Below are positions 5,584 through 6,334 of a stretch of 6,334 bases of DNA, one piece after another. Each line of letters opens with the position of its first letter. The stretch's first letter is position 1. Both the position numbers and the translations under genes were made by a program. The notes beneath the pieces are model-generated. The model made no database searches. It worked only from the letters and a program-made list of their open reading frames with translations, and was not told the DNA's origin. Source of the DNA: Alphaproteobacteria bacterium (lineage in GTDB: Bacteria; Pseudomonadota; Alphaproteobacteria; Micropepsales; Micropepsaceae); contig DMER01000064.1 of the NCBI GenBank assembly GCA_003451645.1, positions 506 through 6,839 of the forward strand, in the 5' to 3' direction.

Positions 5584-6334
5584 ATGACCGCAAAACAGCT
5601 TGGTATCACCGCCTATGGCGCCTATCTGCCGCGCTTGCGCCTGCAGCGCAAAGCCATGGCCCTTGCCCATGCCTGGGCCAATCCGGGCATCCTGGCGCAA
5701 GGCAAAGGCGAGCGCACCATGGCCAATTGGGACGAAGACGCCGTCACCATGGCGGTCGAGGCCGCGCGCGATTGCCTGCCCGCGACCACCGATCCGATCG
5801 CCGGACGGCAAACGATCGATGCGCTCTATTTCGCCTCGACAACAATGCCATTCGCCGACCGTCAGAACGCAGGCATCATAGCCTCGGCACTGACCCTGTC
5901 GGAGAACCTGACCGTCAGCGATATCACGGGCTCGCAGCGTGCAGGCTTGGCGGCCCTTAAAGCTGGGCTCAGTGCGGCTGCAGCAGGCAGTGCGAAGGCC
6001 CCTCTGGTCGCGGCCGGTGACCGGCGCAAGACGCGGGCCGGGGCGGCGCAGGAATTTCAGTTCGGAGATGGCGCGGCGGCCTTTTGTCTGGGCACGGAGA
6101 ATGTGCTGGCGCGCTATTTGGGTGGTGCATCCGTGACGGTCGATTTCATCGACCATTTCCGCGGCGAAGGCGAGGATTTCGACTATAATTGGGAGGAGCG
6201 CTGGATCCGCGATGAGGGCTTCTCCAAGATCGTGCCGCAGGCCGTCAAAGCGGCGCTTGCCAAGGCGGGCGTGGCGGCGGGCGATGTCGCCCATTTCATC
6301 CTGCCATGCCCGTTTCCCAAGCTCGACCAGCAGA
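5584..6334 (+). CDS. Hydroxymethylglutaryl-CoA synthase-like protein, N-terminal part (3' end outside window)
   Basis: The frame is open from ATG 5584 to the window end, giving 250 codons. The protein has the thiolase fold of the HMG-CoA synthase/KAS III group: GITAYGAYLPRLRL at the start, KGERTMANWDEDAVTMAVEAARDCL (40-64), ALYFASTTMPFADRQNAG (80-97), VSDITGSQRAGLAAL (111-125) and FGDGAAAFCLG (160-170). It resembles bacterial proteins annotated as hydroxymethylglutaryl-CoA synthase family, which often sit with thiolase, DUF35 OB-fold and acyl-CoA genes. By alignment from memory to archaeal and staphylococcal HMG-CoA synthase, the catalytic Glu, Cys and His are Thr86, Gln118 and Pro241. Normal condensation chemistry is therefore doubtful. 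Real function is unknown; a decarboxylase, hydrolase or non-catalytic partner are all possible. It starts 70 bases after the TPR-SPOR gene and has its own good ribosome site. Confidence 0.85.
   Translation, partial: MTAKQLGITAYGAYLPRLRLQRKAMALAHAWANPGILAQGKGERTMANWDEDAVTMAVEAARDCLPATTDPIAGRQTIDALYFASTTMPFADRQNAGIIASALTLSENLTVSDITGSQRAGLAALKAGLSAAAAGSAKAPLVAAGDRRKTRAGAAQEFQFGDGAAAFCLGTENVLARYLGGASVTVDFIDHFRGEGEDFDYNWEERWIRDEGFSKIVPQAVKAALAKAGVAAGDVAHFILPCPFPKLDQQ

Noticed and set aside
5569..6294. Open frame of 241 codons on the - strand, opposite the HMG-CoA synthase-like gene
   Set aside because: The + strand has conserved family motifs over the whole stretch and a good ribosome site. The antisense product looks like low-meaning composition and matches no family I know.

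Overview
The window looks like chromosome from a moderately GC-rich proteobacterium, most likely an alphaproteobacterium. The arginase/ornithine cyclodeaminase pair, the ExoB-type UDP-glucose 4-epimerase and the TPR-plus-SPOR envelope protein point that way. This is judged from recognised families, not from a database search. All seven genes lie on the + strand. No tRNA, rRNA, CRISPR array, insertion sequence or other sign of a mobile element was seen.

Positions 1-2500 hold a tight three-gene run: the C-terminal 158 residues of an acyl-CoA dehydrogenase (cut by the window edge), arginase, and ornithine cyclodeaminase. Gaps are only 27 and 12 bases, so one transcript is likely. Arginase releases urea and ornithine from arginine, and ornithine cyclodeaminase turns ornithine into proline and ammonia. 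Together they form the short arginine-to-proline catabolic route. What the acyl-CoA dehydrogenase adds is unclear.

Positions 2501-3659 hold a 148-base spacer and a complete galE, which supplies UDP-galactose-type sugars for surface polysaccharide. A compact hairpin follows its stop codon.

Positions 3723-5513 hold two exported proteins. One is a small four-cysteine protein of the LprI/DUF1311 type. The other is a 452-residue periplasmic protein with about five TPR motifs, a Pro/Ala-rich linker and a C-terminal peptidoglycan-binding SPOR domain. They share a reading frame, separated by one TAG and 26 open codons, and the gap contains a 10-bp hairpin just ahead of the second start.

Positions 5584-6334 hold the first 250 codons of a hydroxymethylglutaryl-CoA synthase-like protein that runs off the window. 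By alignment from memory, all three canonical catalytic residues (Glu, Cys, His) are replaced. This is the most unusual feature in the window. The rest reads as ordinary metabolic and envelope genes, and I found no convincing new multi-gene system.
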